Below the pieces are notes generated by a model, which saw nothing but the letters and a program-made list of their open reading frames with translations, was not told where the DNA came from and did not search any database. A stretch of DNA of 64,000 nucleotides from an uncultured Sterolibacterium sp. (GTDB lineage Bacteria > Pseudomonadota > Gammaproteobacteria > Burkholderiales > Rhodocyclaceae), in NCBI GenBank assembly GCA_903904605.1, contig CAIVDC010000021.1, positions 1 to 64,000 on the forward strand. The letters run 5' to 3'. Made by a program: the position numbers and the translations under genes. Positions 1 to 9,368 of the stretch are shown here, piece by piece (position 1 is the first letter of the stretch; every line of letters begins with the position of its first letter).

Positions 1-83
1 AGTAGTCGGTGAATATGTCGACAAATTGTGAACTTATGAGTGCGGCGATGTTCAAAGAGAACATGAAGCGAGACGGGCGAACA

Positions 84-485
84 ATGGATAGGCGGACACT
101 GGAAGAAATCCGGTTGATGGCTGTCGAGCGGGTACGCGAAGCCTGCAGTAAAGCACTGGCTGATCTCTACAAATTGCATGAACCACCATTCAGACAGATA
201 ACTCTCATACGAATTATCTGGTGGCTGCGTGCTGCGATGTTGAAAGTTCTTGACTGGCGCGGTCGTCATGGCGTACCCAACGGGGGCACGATGGAACGGA
301 GTGCTGTGGTCTCAGAATCGTCGGCATTGAAGGGAGGGTTTGAGTCAACGAACCATCTTCAAGCAAGTACTTCAAATATTCCGGCTTTACTTGATCACGC
401 CGTGCTCAAGTTTGATTTCATCGGCCTGTTCGAAGGCTATTGGGATCATGTCTGCCGGCATCGTCTCTCTTATTGTCTGCAATGA
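84..485 (+). pseudogene. Possible decayed transposase N-terminus (IS630-like)
   Basis: This is an open frame of about 133 codons from the ATG at 84; it stays open upstream to a GTG at 9. Its first 40 residues (MDRRTLEEIRLMAVERVREA and following) look like the N-terminal helix-turn-helix segment of IS630-family transposases, which often start with a similar MD-R-L-EEIR-AV pattern. The rest matches nothing I recognise, there is no DDE core, and the frame ends without a domain. The surrounding DNA to 816 is gene-poor. I read it as a relic rather than a working gene. It could also be an unrelated hypothetical protein. Confidence 0.25.
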
Positions 486-816
486 AGCAGAGCGCATTTG
501 TTAAAAAGTATATATTAACATTTGCACAAATACAAAAAAGTATGTTGCGCTGCTAAATGGCGGAGTAATGGCCGCTGTCGGGACGACACCGGATATTGAT
601 CAATACGTAAGCTTTTGCGCAACGTAGTCGTCCAAAATCGCACGACCTGCGGCAGCCTCTCTGCATCGTTTTGCCAAGCGCCTCACCGCGCCACGAGGTG
701 AACTGCCGTAGCCTATTGCAAACGGCAGGGCGACAACCTAGCGCCCAATAGACTCGCGTGACGAGGCCCGCCTAGCACCCTAATTCTGATTCCGAGTTGC
801 CGTAGCCGGCACCTGA
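486..816. other. Gene-free stretch, AT-rich then GC-rich
   Basis: No convincing gene is present. Positions 500-560 are strongly AT-rich. A short minus-strand open segment of about 45 codons ends at a stop at 600-602 (last residues AQKLTY). It has no start codon after the preceding in-frame stop, so it may be the end of a destroyed gene. I see no clear terminator or promoter. Confidence 0.5.
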
Positions 817-1578
817 TCAGCCTCCCGGCTTCCTGGCAATCAGCAAATGGCTAACCCCAAACACCCGGAGGAAGGGCAACCGCTCCAGGAAGAAGGACGC
901 ATTGCGCAGGGCAGAGCGAAACCCCGAGAGAATTTTCGGTTGTCTGCCGCTGATGTTCTCAAAGGTCTGCCATTGGTAAGTATGGGCCACCACTTCAAAA
1001 CCGGCGCTGGCCACAATTCGCTTCAACTCCCAGGGCCAGAAGTTTCGTGCGTAGTAGTGGAACAGTCGCTTGCCGATCAATAGGGGAATGTAGGGGATGA
1101 AAGGAACCAAAGGAGAAATTTCCAAATTGATACCAACCAAGCCCACACCGTGGGTCTCAAAAGGGAAGAAACGGTTCGGTGCATACACCGCCATCATTCC
1201 TCCCGGCTTGAGCACCCTTAGCACTTCCTTAAATGCAATGGCCTCGTTCGCTACATGGTCTATCACCTCATTGAGGAGGACAAAATCGAAGCTGGCCTCG
1301 GGGAAATCGAGTTGCTCTATATTTCCCACCCGGACTTTCTCGGGGAAGGGTGACGAAGATCTGAATGCCGCCACCATCGCAGGATTGAACTCCACCCCCT
1401 GAACATCGGAGGAGTATGACAAAAGGGCTTTCAGATAGGCCCCGCTACCGCACCCGGCGTCGAGAATGCGCTTTCCAGCCAAGTCCACATACTTTCGGAT
1501 ATGGGCGATGCGTCGCTGGACATTGAGGGGGGCTCCGGTATCACACCCGCCCGGCTTGATATTCACGTAGCTTGACAT
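817..1578 (-). CDS. Class I SAM-dependent methyltransferase
   Basis: The 253-residue protein has a Rossmann-type methyltransferase core. Motif I, ILDAGCGSGAYL, lies at about residues 38-49. An acidic residue at the end of strand 2 (GVEFNP, about 62-67) should contact the adenosine ribose. A motif IV/V region, FDFVLLNEVIDHV followed by VLKPGG, is typical of Methyltransf_11/UbiE-like enzymes acting on small molecules, lipids or sugars. I chose the ATG at 1578 (MSSYVNIK); a longer in-frame ATG at 1614 adds 12 unconvincing residues. It stands alone between decayed DNA and dnaE2, so the substrate cannot be inferred. Confidence 0.75.
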   Translation of the reverse strand: MSSYVNIKPGGCDTGAPLNVQRRIAHIRKYVDLAGKRILDAGCGSGAYLKALLSYSSDVQGVEFNPAMVAAFRSSSPFPEKVRVGNIEQLDFPEASFDFVLLNEVIDHVANEAIAFKEVLRVLKPGGMMAVYAPNRFFPFETHGVGLVGINLEISPLVPFIPYIPLLIGKRLFHYYARNFWPWELKRIVASAGFEVVAHTYQWQTFENISGRQPKILSGFRSALRNASFFLERLPFLRVFGVSHLLIARKPGG

Positions 1579-1700
1579 GGCAGTGATTAGACGATTAGTT
1601 CGGCATTTTAGCAATATGAATTCAACCTTAGCGGCGCTTGCGTGCTGCGGAAGGCGGGCGGTCGCGATGCCCTGAAGTCGATGCGGCAGACAACTCGCCT

Positions 1701-4700
1701 TCAGTGAAAATCCCGGCTGCGGGTGTTCAGGCGTCCCAGCAAATCGGTGTGATCCATGAGCCGTTTCGCGATCAAATGTACGACATCTCCTTCCCGCTGC
1801 AAAACCCCCAGCACCCCAAGCAGCCTTGAAGCCAGCAATTCGCGACGCTGGCGCTCGGCAAGCTTCGCATGGATGATGACATTGGCGAGGCCGGTCTCAT
1901 CCTCCAGCGTTACAAAGATCACGCCGTTGGCCGCTCCCGGGCGCTGGCGTCCTGTCACTATACCAGCGCAGCGGGCCGGACAGTTGTGGCTGAGATCGAG
2001 CAAGGCTGATGCGGTCATATATCGCCGTTGTTGCAGATGCCGGCGCAACAGGCTCAGCGGATGGCGACCGAGCGTGAGACTTAGGGTGGCATAGTCCGTG
2101 ATGAGGCTCTCGCCCTCGCCGGGCGCTTCCAGTACCGTAGCAGCCTCGCTGGCGGGCGCTTCCAGCAACAGATCGCGCTGAACCGGCACGGCGGCCACCG
2201 CCCATGCCGCCTGACGGCGATGCCCGGCCAACGCGGCCAGTGCTCCCGCCGCTGCAAGTTTGTCCAGGTCGTCGCGGTTCAAGTCGGCGCGTCGGGCGAG
2301 GTCGGCCACGTCCACGAACGGGTGCGCTGCAGCAATGCGCTCACCGGCTTCATGAGCGAGTCCCTTGATCTGATGCAACCCGAGGCGCACGATCGAGCGA
2401 TCGCCCCCTTCCAAGGTCGTCTGCCATGCGCTGTGCAGCACGTCCGGGGATCTCACTTCGATCCGGTGACGGCGCGCATCCTGCACCAGTTGCGAGGCCG
2501 AGTAGAACCCCATCGGCTGGGAATTCAGCAAACCGGCCAGGAATGCAGCCGGTTCATGGCGCTTAAGCCACGCCGAGATATAGACCAGTAAAGCAAAACT
2601 TGCTGCATGGGATTCCGGGAAGCCATATTCGCCGAAACCTTCGATCTGGCGGAAGATCGCTTCGGCGAATTCACGGGAATAGTGGCGGGCCAGCATACCG
2701 TCGATGAGCTTGTCGCGGAAATGCTCGACACCGCCGCGCCGTTTCCAGGCCGCCATGGAGCGCCGCAACTGATCGGCTTCACCTGCACTGAAGCCCGCTG
2801 CGACAATCGCCAACTGCATTACCTGCTCCTGGAAGATCGGCACGCCGAGCGTGCGTTGCAACACGGACTTCACCGCCTCGGAGGGATAGCGCACCGCTTC
2901 CAGCCCTTGTCGTCGTCGGAGATAGGGATGGACCATGTCGCCCTGGATCGGTCCGGGTCGCACGATGGCGACCTCGATCACCAGATCGTAGAAGCAGCGC
3001 GGCTTGAGCCGCGGCAGCATGGTCATCTGTGCACGCGATTCGATCTGGAATATGCCGATGCTGTCGGCACGACCAATCATGTCGTAGACCGTCGGGTCTT
3101 CGCGCGGAATATCCTGCATGAGGAAGCGGCGCCCATCCCGCTGCGAGATGCCATCGAGCGCACGCCGGATGGCAGTCAACATTCCCAAGGCCAGTACATC
3201 CACCTTCATGAGACCCAAGGCATCGATGTCGTCCTTGTCCCACTGGATGATGCTGCGCGCCGGCATGGCCGCATTTTCGATGGGCACCAGACGGTCCAGG
3301 CGCTCCCGGCTGATGACGAAGCCGCCAACGTGCTGGGACAAGTGGCGCGGAAAGCCCATCAACTGTTTGGCCAGGATCAGCCACTTTGCGACGCGCGGGC
3401 TGTCCGGATCGAGCCCCACGGCGGCGAAGCGCCCGGCAAGCTCCTCGCGCTGATCCCACCAGCCCAGCGAGGAAGTCAGGGCATCGACGCGTTCCTTGTC
3501 GAAGCCTAAGGCGCGGCCGCAGTCGCGTAGCGCCGAACGCGTCCGGTAGCTGATGACCGTGGCCGTCAGCGCGGCGCGTTCGCGGCCATATTTGGCATAG
3601 AGGTACTGGATGACTTCTTCGCGCCGCTGATGTTCGAAGTCGACGTCGATGTCGGGCGGCTCGTTGCGCTCCCTGGAGATGAAGCGCTCGAAGAGCATGT
3701 CGGACTGCGCTGGATCGACCTCGGTGATGCCCAGGGCGTAGCACACGGCCGAGTTGGCGGCAGAGCCGCGGCCCTGACAGAGGATTTGCCTCTCCCGGGC
3801 GAATTTCACGATGTCGTAGACGGTGAGGAAGTAGGCTTCATAGTTCATATCGGCAATCAGAGCCAGTTCGTGCCCGATCTGCTGGCGAACCTTGTCGGGT
3901 ACGCCGTTGGCGTAGCGCACGGCAAGACCTTTCTCCACCTCGGCCATCAGGTAGGCTGCGGGCGTCTGGCCGACAGGGACGACTTCCTCGGGATACTCAT
4001 AGCGCAATTCGTCCAGGGAAAAGTCGCACAGTGCGGCAATCCGCAAGGTCTCGGCCAGCAGTTCGGGCGGATAGAGTCGCGACAGCCGCAAGCGCGGGCG
4101 CAGATGCCGCTCGCCATTGGGAAAAAGGGCTTGGCCCACGCAATCCACGGAGATTCCGAGGCGCAGCGCGGTCAGCATATCCTGCAGAGGTCTGCGACCG
4201 CGCACATGCATATGCACGTCGCTACAGGCCACCAGCGGCATCCCGGTCGCTGCCGACAAGGCGTTCAGCGCCTCGAGGCGTTCGGCATCGCCCGGCTGCA
4301 GGTGGCGCTCGTAGGCGATCCAGCCCCGTCCCGGGAAGCCTGCTGCCAGCCAGCGTCCTTCATCAGGCGTCGCGGCAGAGTCTGCCAGCCAAAGCACGAG
4401 GCAATCGGGCACACCGCGCGTCAGATCATTGCGGGTGAGTTGATAGGTGCCTTTTGCCGCACGCCGCCGGCCGAGACTGATGATGGCGCAGAGATTGCCA
4501 TAGCCTGCGCGGTTTTGCGCCAGCAGGATCAGCTTCATGCCATCCCTCAGAACCATCTCGGTGCCGATCAGCAGCTTGACTCCTGCTCGCTTGGCAGCCA
4601 CGTGCGCCCGCACGATGCCTGCGAAGGAGCACTCGTCGGTGATGGCGAGCGCCGTATAGCCCAGCACCTTAGCTTGCCCCACCAGTTCTTCAGCATGCGA

Positions 4701-4763
4701 GGCGCCGCGCAGGAAGCTGAAGTTGGAAAGGCAGTGCAGTTCGGCGTAATCGGGTAAGGCCAT
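1701..4763 (-). CDS. dnaE2: Error-prone DNA polymerase DnaE2 (ImuC)
   Basis: This is a C-family DNA polymerase of about 1020 residues, the catalytic subunit of the ImuA-ImuB-DnaE2 translesion mutasome. The N-terminal PHP domain starts at YAELHCLSNFSFL. The catalytic triad region PPDIDVDFEH lies at about residue 368, with a helix-hairpin-helix and a C-terminal OB-fold (GVIFVTLEDETG) near the end. The length fits DnaE2 (about 1020-1080) rather than replicative DnaE1 (about 1160). The ATG at 4763 gives the family N-terminus and lies 8 bp after the imuB stop, so the genes are probably translationally coupled. Expression is probably SOS-controlled from the lexA promoter at about 7600. Confidence 0.93.
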   Translation of the reverse strand: MALPDYAELHCLSNFSFLRGASHAEELVGQAKVLGYTALAITDECSFAGIVRAHVAAKRAGVKLLIGTEMVLRDGMKLILLAQNRAGYGNLCAIISLGRRRAAKGTYQLTRNDLTRGVPDCLVLWLADSAATPDEGRWLAAGFPGRGWIAYERHLQPGDAERLEALNALSAATGMPLVACSDVHMHVRGRRPLQDMLTALRLGISVDCVGQALFPNGERHLRPRLRLSRLYPPELLAETLRIAALCDFSLDELRYEYPEEVVPVGQTPAAYLMAEVEKGLAVRYANGVPDKVRQQIGHELALIADMNYEAYFLTVYDIVKFARERQILCQGRGSAANSAVCYALGITEVDPAQSDMLFERFISRERNEPPDIDVDFEHQRREEVIQYLYAKYGRERAALTATVISYRTRSALRDCGRALGFDKERVDALTSSLGWWDQREELAGRFAAVGLDPDSPRVAKWLILAKQLMGFPRHLSQHVGGFVISRERLDRLVPIENAAMPARSIIQWDKDDIDALGLMKVDVLALGMLTAIRRALDGISQRDGRRFLMQDIPREDPTVYDMIGRADSIGIFQIESRAQMTMLPRLKPRCFYDLVIEVAIVRPGPIQGDMVHPYLRRRQGLEAVRYPSEAVKSVLQRTLGVPIFQEQVMQLAIVAAGFSAGEADQLRRSMAAWKRRGGVEHFRDKLIDGMLARHYSREFAEAIFRQIEGFGEYGFPESHAASFALLVYISAWLKRHEPAAFLAGLLNSQPMGFYSASQLVQDARRHRIEVRSPDVLHSAWQTTLEGGDRSIVRLGLHQIKGLAHEAGERIAAAHPFVDVADLARRADLNRDDLDKLAAAGALAALAGHRRQAAWAVAAVPVQRDLLLEAPASEAATVLEAPGEGESLITDYATLSLTLGRHPLSLLRRHLQQRRYMTASALLDLSHNCPARCAGIVTGRQRPGAANGVIFVTLEDETGLANVIIHAKLAERQRRELLASRLLGVLGVLQREGDVVHLIAKRLMDHTDLLGRLNTRSRDFH

Positions 4764-4771
4764 GTCGGCTC

Positions 4772-6211
4772 TCAAGAAAAGAACCCCTGTAGAAACCAGC
4801 CACCCGGCGCCCGGCATTCGCGATAGATCCACAGCCAGCAGGAATTGGATGACAGCGCGATGAAGTAATCGCGCCGGACGTCCCCCGTGGCGTTATCGCC
4901 ACTTTCACCGCCGTCCCACCAGCCTGATTCGATGCGTTCCGGCCCTGCCAGCAGCACCAGATGTCCATGGCGGTAGGGGCGCCCATCGACTTCCGCCAGT
5001 GACTCCGGTCGGTCGAGCAGCCAGAGGGGGCGGGGCCATGTCTTTGGTTCGTTCCGTGGGGCCTTTTCAAACAAGGTGGCGCGTTGCGTGGCGCATTCGG
5101 GGCGATGATCGTCATGCAGCGTCAGGCGATACACCTGCTCATTCCCTAGTCTTGCAGTCAGTCGCTCGAGCAAGGCGCCTATGGCATCCTGCCCGGCATG
5201 CGCATCGTCAAACAGCAGACGATTCCGGTCAGGACGAAAGGCCGCTTTGCCGGCTTCCAGTCGCAACGATTCCACGGGGGCGCGAAGCGACATTCGTTCC
5301 AGTCGCTCGCGCAGCACGCACTCGAAACGTTCGTTGTCAGCGGTCAGATCGGCAAACTGCAGGACCAGTTGGGTCTCCTCCTGGCTATGCAGCAGTCGCA
5401 GCGTGATCTCGCGCACGCCGGCCTGCCTAGCTGCCAGCCAGCCGGCCAGCGCTGATGTCAGACGGCGCGCGGCGAATAGCAATCCGGCAGCGGTCTCCAC
5501 GGATGCAGGGAGTTGGAGCGACAAGGCAAACTGATCGGGGAAGGCAAAATCGGCCCTTGGATCAGGTGTCTCCCCAAATGCACGGGCCATGAATTGCAGG
5601 CTATCCACCCCGATACGCCGAGCCAGCGCAGCGGCCGGGAGCTTGCGTGCATCGGCCAAGGTGATCGCGCCGAATCGGGTCAGTGATGCCACAGCCTTGC
5701 TTGGCAAAACAGCGATCGGCAAGGCTTCCAGATGCCGGCGCAGCGTGCTGGCGTCGAGGCTCAGAGCCCCCGTGCCCGCCTGGGCCAGCCACTGTGCCGC
5801 CATGGGAGTCGGCGCTGCGGCTAGTTGAACCGTAAAGTTTTGTGCCTGGATGCCCGCTCTTGCGCCGGCGACAATTTTTTCCAATCCGCCAAGCAGGCGC
5901 AGACAACTGCCGATTTCCAGCAGCAAGGTGTCAGGGGTCAGGCTGACCCTGGGTGTAAAGCTTCCGGCCCAGCAGGCCAAGGTATTCATCGCCGACGCTT
6001 CCCTCGCTGGGTTACGCGCAAGCAGCGTAATGGCAGGCGCCAGCATCCGTGCCGCAGCCACGCCCGTCCCATTTTCGATACCCGCCTGTCGTGCCGCCTC
6101 GTTGCACACGAGGATGCGTCCCTGTTCGATCACGGCGCTAGGCGAGGACGATGGCGCGTGGGCTTCGAGCGGCAGGCAAGGCAGGTGGAGTGCGAGCCAC
6201 AGTGGATTCAT
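4772..6211 (-). CDS. imuB: DNA polymerase Y-family protein ImuB
   Basis: This 479-residue Y-family-like protein of the SOS mutagenesis cassette is, in characterised systems, the hub that binds DnaE2, ImuA and the beta clamp. The N-terminus LWLALHLPCLPLEAH replaces the acidic DxDAFFA motif of active Y polymerases, so it should be catalytically inactive, as is usual for ImuB. A segment DQFALSLQLP near the middle is a possible clamp-binding region. The ATG at 6211 gives the usual MNPLWLAL start and overlaps the end of imuA by 74 bp; an ATG at 6301 would lie deep inside imuA. The next gene, dnaE2, follows in the same direction. Confidence 0.9.
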   Translation of the reverse strand: MNPLWLALHLPCLPLEAHAPSSSPSAVIEQGRILVCNEAARQAGIENGTGVAAARMLAPAITLLARNPAREASAMNTLACWAGSFTPRVSLTPDTLLLEIGSCLRLLGGLEKIVAGARAGIQAQNFTVQLAAAPTPMAAQWLAQAGTGALSLDASTLRRHLEALPIAVLPSKAVASLTRFGAITLADARKLPAAALARRIGVDSLQFMARAFGETPDPRADFAFPDQFALSLQLPASVETAAGLLFAARRLTSALAGWLAARQAGVREITLRLLHSQEETQLVLQFADLTADNERFECVLRERLERMSLRAPVESLRLEAGKAAFRPDRNRLLFDDAHAGQDAIGALLERLTARLGNEQVYRLTLHDDHRPECATQRATLFEKAPRNEPKTWPRPLWLLDRPESLAEVDGRPYRHGHLVLLAGPERIESGWWDGGESGDNATGDVRRDYFIALSSNSCWLWIYRECRAPGGWFLQGFFS

Positions 6212-6860
6212 GTTTTTCGCGCCATTTGGCGGGTCGCGATACATCAAGGTAAAGCGTCCGAGTGCATGGTGGGCCACGGCGCTTGAACAGATTGACGCCA
6301 AGCGTTCCGTTGGAACCGGCGGAAAGTAATAGTCTCAAGGTCGCGGCAGATGACTCCGCATTCTCGCGGACCGGTCGAAACAGGAAAGCCAAGGTGTTAC
6401 TGCCGGCGACGGCTACCTGCAGGCGCCTGACTTGACGGGCATCGGTATGCGTCGTCCAGCACACCACTGTGCCGAGGGCGCCACTAGCCAAAGCCTGTTC
6501 GGCAGCCCAAAGCGCATCGCGCTGTCGTTTTGGCGACACGACGGCTAGGCGAGCGAGATCAATACCCCGAGAAACCCAGGCCGGGCCATGGAGCAGGTGT
6601 GGCGGCGCTACCAGAATGGACCATGTCCCTTCCTCACTCATTTGGCTGAGTGCTGGCATCAATAGCGAACACTCGCCAAGTCCGACGCTATCCGAGAGAA
6701 TTTCAGTGAGCGTGCCACGCGGCCAGCCTCCTCCCGGCAATTCGTCATCAAGCTGGGCAAAACCGCTGGATACCGCAGGGATTGCCGAGCTTGCCAGACG
6801 ATCGCCGCGCCAGACGTCAGGCCGGGCCAGTATTTCACCCAGAGATGCTGTGGCGTCCAT
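6138..6860 (-). CDS. imuA: Translesion synthesis-associated protein ImuA
   Basis: This 240-residue RecA-fold protein is the first gene of the mutasome genes after lexA. The signature FAQLDDELPGGGWPRGTLTEI occupies the position of the RecA Walker A loop but lacks the GK[S/T] motif, as in other ImuA proteins; these are accessory, not recombinases. The C-terminal tail is basic and Pro/Arg-rich and overlaps the start of imuB. A good ribosome binding site (AGAGG) precedes the ATG at 6860. The 102-bp gap to lexA holds no obvious operator, so it is probably transcribed from the lexA promoter. Confidence 0.88.
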   Translation of the reverse strand: MDATASLGEILARPDVWRGDRLASSAIPAVSSGFAQLDDELPGGGWPRGTLTEILSDSVGLGECSLLMPALSQMSEEGTWSILVAPPHLLHGPAWVSRGIDLARLAVVSPKRQRDALWAAEQALASGALGTVVCWTTHTDARQVRRLQVAVAGSNTLAFLFRPVRENAESSAATLRLLLSAGSNGTLGVNLFKRRGPPCTRTLYLDVSRPAKWREKHESTVARTPPALPAARSPRAIVLA

Positions 6861-6962
6861 GCATACCTCTTTATCTGATCAGGAAAAATTCCTGCGCGGT
6901 ACAGAAAAGGACCGGGTTCCCTTGGCCGGGGATGCGGCCACGAGCGTTCAGCCGGACCACGA

Positions 6963-7556
6963 TTACTGGGGGAAGCGTCGAGCCAAGCCGACCATGACAC
7001 CAAATATTTCCAGCTGTCCTTTGGGTCTGATGATCGGGTAGGCCTTGTTGTGCGGCTTGAGAATGAACTTGCCTCTCTCCATACCCAGTTCCTTGAGAGT
7101 AAATTCGTTGTCGACAATGGCAACGACAAAATCGCCTGCCTTGGCAACCCGGTTGCGCTCCACCGCAACAATGTCCCCTTCGTGGATACCGGCTTCGATC
7201 ATGGAGTCGCCCTTGACCGGGATCATGACCGTGCTGGATGGGTGACGGACGAGGTAGTCATCAACGAGAAAGGGCTCGGCACCGGTGCCTTCGATCATGT
7301 CGGCGCTGCCGGCACGGACGAATGCGCCCACGAGGGGGCGCTCGAAAAACCGCCCCGTAGGAATCCAGGCATCGTCGTCCGGAGTGCGCTGGACAAAGCC
7401 CGCCGTCTCCAGTCTTTCCAAGAGCCTGCGGGAGGCTGTCTTGGAGGCAAAGCCCATCAGTTCGGCAATTCGATGGGTCGAGGGGATACGCCGGCTGTCT
7501 GCGAAGTAGTCTCGTAACCTGCTGAGGTATTCGTCGTCTTTGTTCGGGGGTGGCAT
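6963..7556 (-). CDS. lexA: LexA-type SOS repressor
   Basis: This 197-residue repressor has an N-terminal winged helix-turn-helix (about residues 1-65; STHRIAELMGFASKTASRRL) and a C-terminal S24 autoprotease. The cleavage site is Ala82-Gly83 (FVRAGS). The catalytic Ser118 lies in KGDSM and the catalytic Lys155 in FTLKEL. The ATG at 7556 (MPPPNKDD) gives a normal LexA length; upstream in-frame starts would run through the promoter. It heads lexA-imuA-imuB-dnaE2, like the second LexA (LexA2) of pseudomonads, so it may not be the only LexA in the genome. Confidence 0.92.
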   Translation of the reverse strand: MPPPNKDDEYLSRLRDYFADSRRIPSTHRIAELMGFASKTASRRLLERLETAGFVQRTPDDDAWIPTGRFFERPLVGAFVRAGSADMIEGTGAEPFLVDDYLVRHPSSTVMIPVKGDSMIEAGIHEGDIVAVERNRVAKAGDFVVAIVDNEFTLKELGMERGKFILKPHNKAYPIIRPKGQLEIFGVMVGLARRFPQ

Positions 7557-7569
7557 GGCAGTATCAATA

Positions 7570-7615
7570 GTGTCTGTTCGTGCACTACGATAGTGCTCGT
7601 CCGGACACTTGTCAA
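7570..7615 (-). promoter_or_regulatory. lexA promoter with palindromic operator
   Basis: On the minus strand a perfect TTGACA (7615-7610) is followed 17 bp later by TATCGT (7592-7587), 31 bp before the lexA ATG. An imperfect inverted repeat covers 7570-7608 around position 7589, with 14 of 18 arm positions matching. Its core is CACTA-TCG-TAGTG and it overlaps the -10. This is not the E. coli CTG-N10-CAG box. It is probably the autoregulatory site for this LexA and would control the whole cassette. Confidence 0.7.
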
Positions 7616-7686
7616 GCATTTGCGAAGCTTCAATTGCTGGCCCATGTTTGCCATGCGTGACCTTGTTGTCAAGAATGCCCCGTCTG

Positions 7687-8343
7687 TCATGCCAGCAATA
7701 CGGCAAGCATTCCAGACAGGAAAATGCCATCAAAGCTGCCCGCGCCTCCTATCGAGGCTATCGGTGAACCGAGTTTGCGAATTGAACCAAGATGCAACAG
7801 GTCGGCGCCTATCAGCACGCCCAAGGTTCCGCCGATGTAGGCGAGCGGTGCCGCCAATTCCGGATTGAACGCGATGCTGAACAGCGCCGCGGCAAGCGGC
7901 GCGATGAGCATGGGCATGCAGATCCCCACCCCGCGAATGGGGGTGCTGGTTCGATAGGAGATGGCGGCGACGATCGCAACAACTCCGACCACCTGTATCG
8001 GGACCAGTGGATAGTGCAGTAACAGGTAGAGAGAGAAGGCTACCGGCGTGATTGCGCCGCCGACATTGATTGCGATAAGCGTGCGTCCGTTGTATGGCAG
8101 GACCGGCACGCCGAGCAGACGGTCGATTGCCCGTTGCGGCGGAAGGTCGCGGGGAGGCTCTGCCGCAATGGAAAACAGAGGCAAGTTGATCCTGCTCCCG
8201 ACGAGAGTGGCCAACAGCAATAGGTAAGCAGAGTCTTGAGACAAGCCGAGTTTGTCAAATGCGATGCTGACTATCCCGAATTGAACAAAAGTCACCAGGA
8301 AAGCCAGGGCGGAGAACAGCAGGAGTAGACGGAAAGCAGGCAT
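7687..8343 (-). CDS. DUF1614 family integral membrane protein
   Basis: This 218-residue hydrophobic protein has about six to seven membrane segments. The first is LLLLFSALAFLVTFVQFG and the last lies near the C-terminus (GIFLSGMLAVLLA). Conserved glycine-rich pieces such as VGSRINLPL, INVGGAITPV and YIGGTLGVLIGADLLHL match DUF1614 proteins, whose function is unknown. It ends 130 bp before the lexA start, in the same direction. The divergent Mut7-C gene starts 221 bp upstream of it. No partner suggests a role. Confidence 0.75.
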   Translation of the reverse strand: MPAFRLLLLFSALAFLVTFVQFGIVSIAFDKLGLSQDSAYLLLLATLVGSRINLPLFSIAAEPPRDLPPQRAIDRLLGVPVLPYNGRTLIAINVGGAITPVAFSLYLLLHYPLVPIQVVGVVAIVAAISYRTSTPIRGVGICMPMLIAPLAAALFSIAFNPELAAPLAYIGGTLGVLIGADLLHLGSIRKLGSPIASIGGAGSFDGIFLSGMLAVLLA

Positions 8344-8564
8344 GGGAAAACTATCTCAAGTCCTCGGTTTCGCTTCGCATCCCCAGGCTGTCGGCCAAGT
8401 CAATCACTTCCATCTCCTCCCTGCATATGCTAGGCTCATTTCTCGTCGGGCGCATCAGGAATGGCCAAGGATGTTGCGAGTTGATGATCCGCTTCCGTCG
8501 CGCCGCAACCGCCCGGCCGTCATCGTGTGACGAAGAGGTTGCTGCGTGCAGAGATGTCAGGTCA

Positions 8565-9368
8565 ATGGCAATGGTGACAGCAACATTTCGCTTCTATGAG
8601 GAGCTCAACGACTTCCTGGCGCCCGAACGGCGCAAGCGACAGTTCAGTTCCGCATGCGCACGCTCGGCCACCATCAAGCACATGATCGAAGCCTTCGGAG
8701 TGCCGCACACCGAGGTCGAACTGATTCTCGTCAACGGCGAATCGGTGGGGTTCGACCATCGGCTGAGGGACGGCGACCATGTTGCCGTCTACCCCCGGTT
8801 CGAGGCCTTCGACATCACGCCGCTGCTGCGCGTCCGCGAATGGCCGCTGCGCGTGACGCGCTTCATCGCCGACGCCCATCTTGGAGGACTAGCCCGCCTG
8901 CTGCGCATGGCGGGGTTCGACACCCTTTACCGTAACGACTACCGAGACCGCGAGATTGCGGACATCGCCATCAGGGAAGGACGCATCGTGCTCACGCGCG
9001 ACCGTGAACTGCTCAAACTGCGCGGAATCACGCACGGCTGCTACATCCATGCCCTGAAGCCGGCGCAGCAGTTCGCCGAGATGGTCGATCGGCTGGATCT
9101 TGCGCGCAGCCTTAACCCATTCACGCGCTGCATGGCGTGCAACGCCTCATTGCAGTCTGTCGACAAGGCGCTGGTGCTCGAGAAATTGCCGCCATCCGTG
9201 AAGCTGAACTATGAACGCTTCACTATCTGCAAGCTCTGCGGTCGCATATTCTGGGAAGGATCGCATTGGAAACGGATGCAGGCATTGTTGGCTGGCTCGG
9301 TCCAGGCAGGCAGCGCGGGATCATCTGACCGGGATCGGCAATTTCAATTATTCACCAAGGCCCTGTGA
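8565..9368 (+). CDS. Mut7-C RNase domain protein with ubiquitin-like N-terminus
   Basis: In this 267-residue protein, residues 1-85 look like the beta-grasp (ThiS/MoaD-like) domain often fused to Mut7-C. Residues about 95-240 form the Mut7-C PIN-like RNase domain: FIADAHLGGLARLLRMAGFDT carries the first acidic residue and IVLTRDREL a later one. It ends in a zinc ribbon (CMAC...CKLC). Such proteins are predicted RNases. I chose the ATG at 8565; an upstream in-frame ATG at 8427 adds 46 residues with no domain. Its stop overlaps the start of the Mg2+ ATPase (TGATG), so the two are coupled. Confidence 0.82.
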   Translation: MAMVTATFRFYEELNDFLAPERRKRQFSSACARSATIKHMIEAFGVPHTEVELILVNGESVGFDHRLRDGDHVAVYPRFEAFDITPLLRVREWPLRVTRFIADAHLGGLARLLRMAGFDTLYRNDYRDREIADIAIREGRIVLTRDRELLKLRGITHGCYIHALKPAQQFAEMVDRLDLARSLNPFTRCMACNASLQSVDKALVLEKLPPSVKLNYERFTICKLCGRIFWEGSHWKRMQALLAGSVQAGSAGSSDRDRQFQLFTKAL

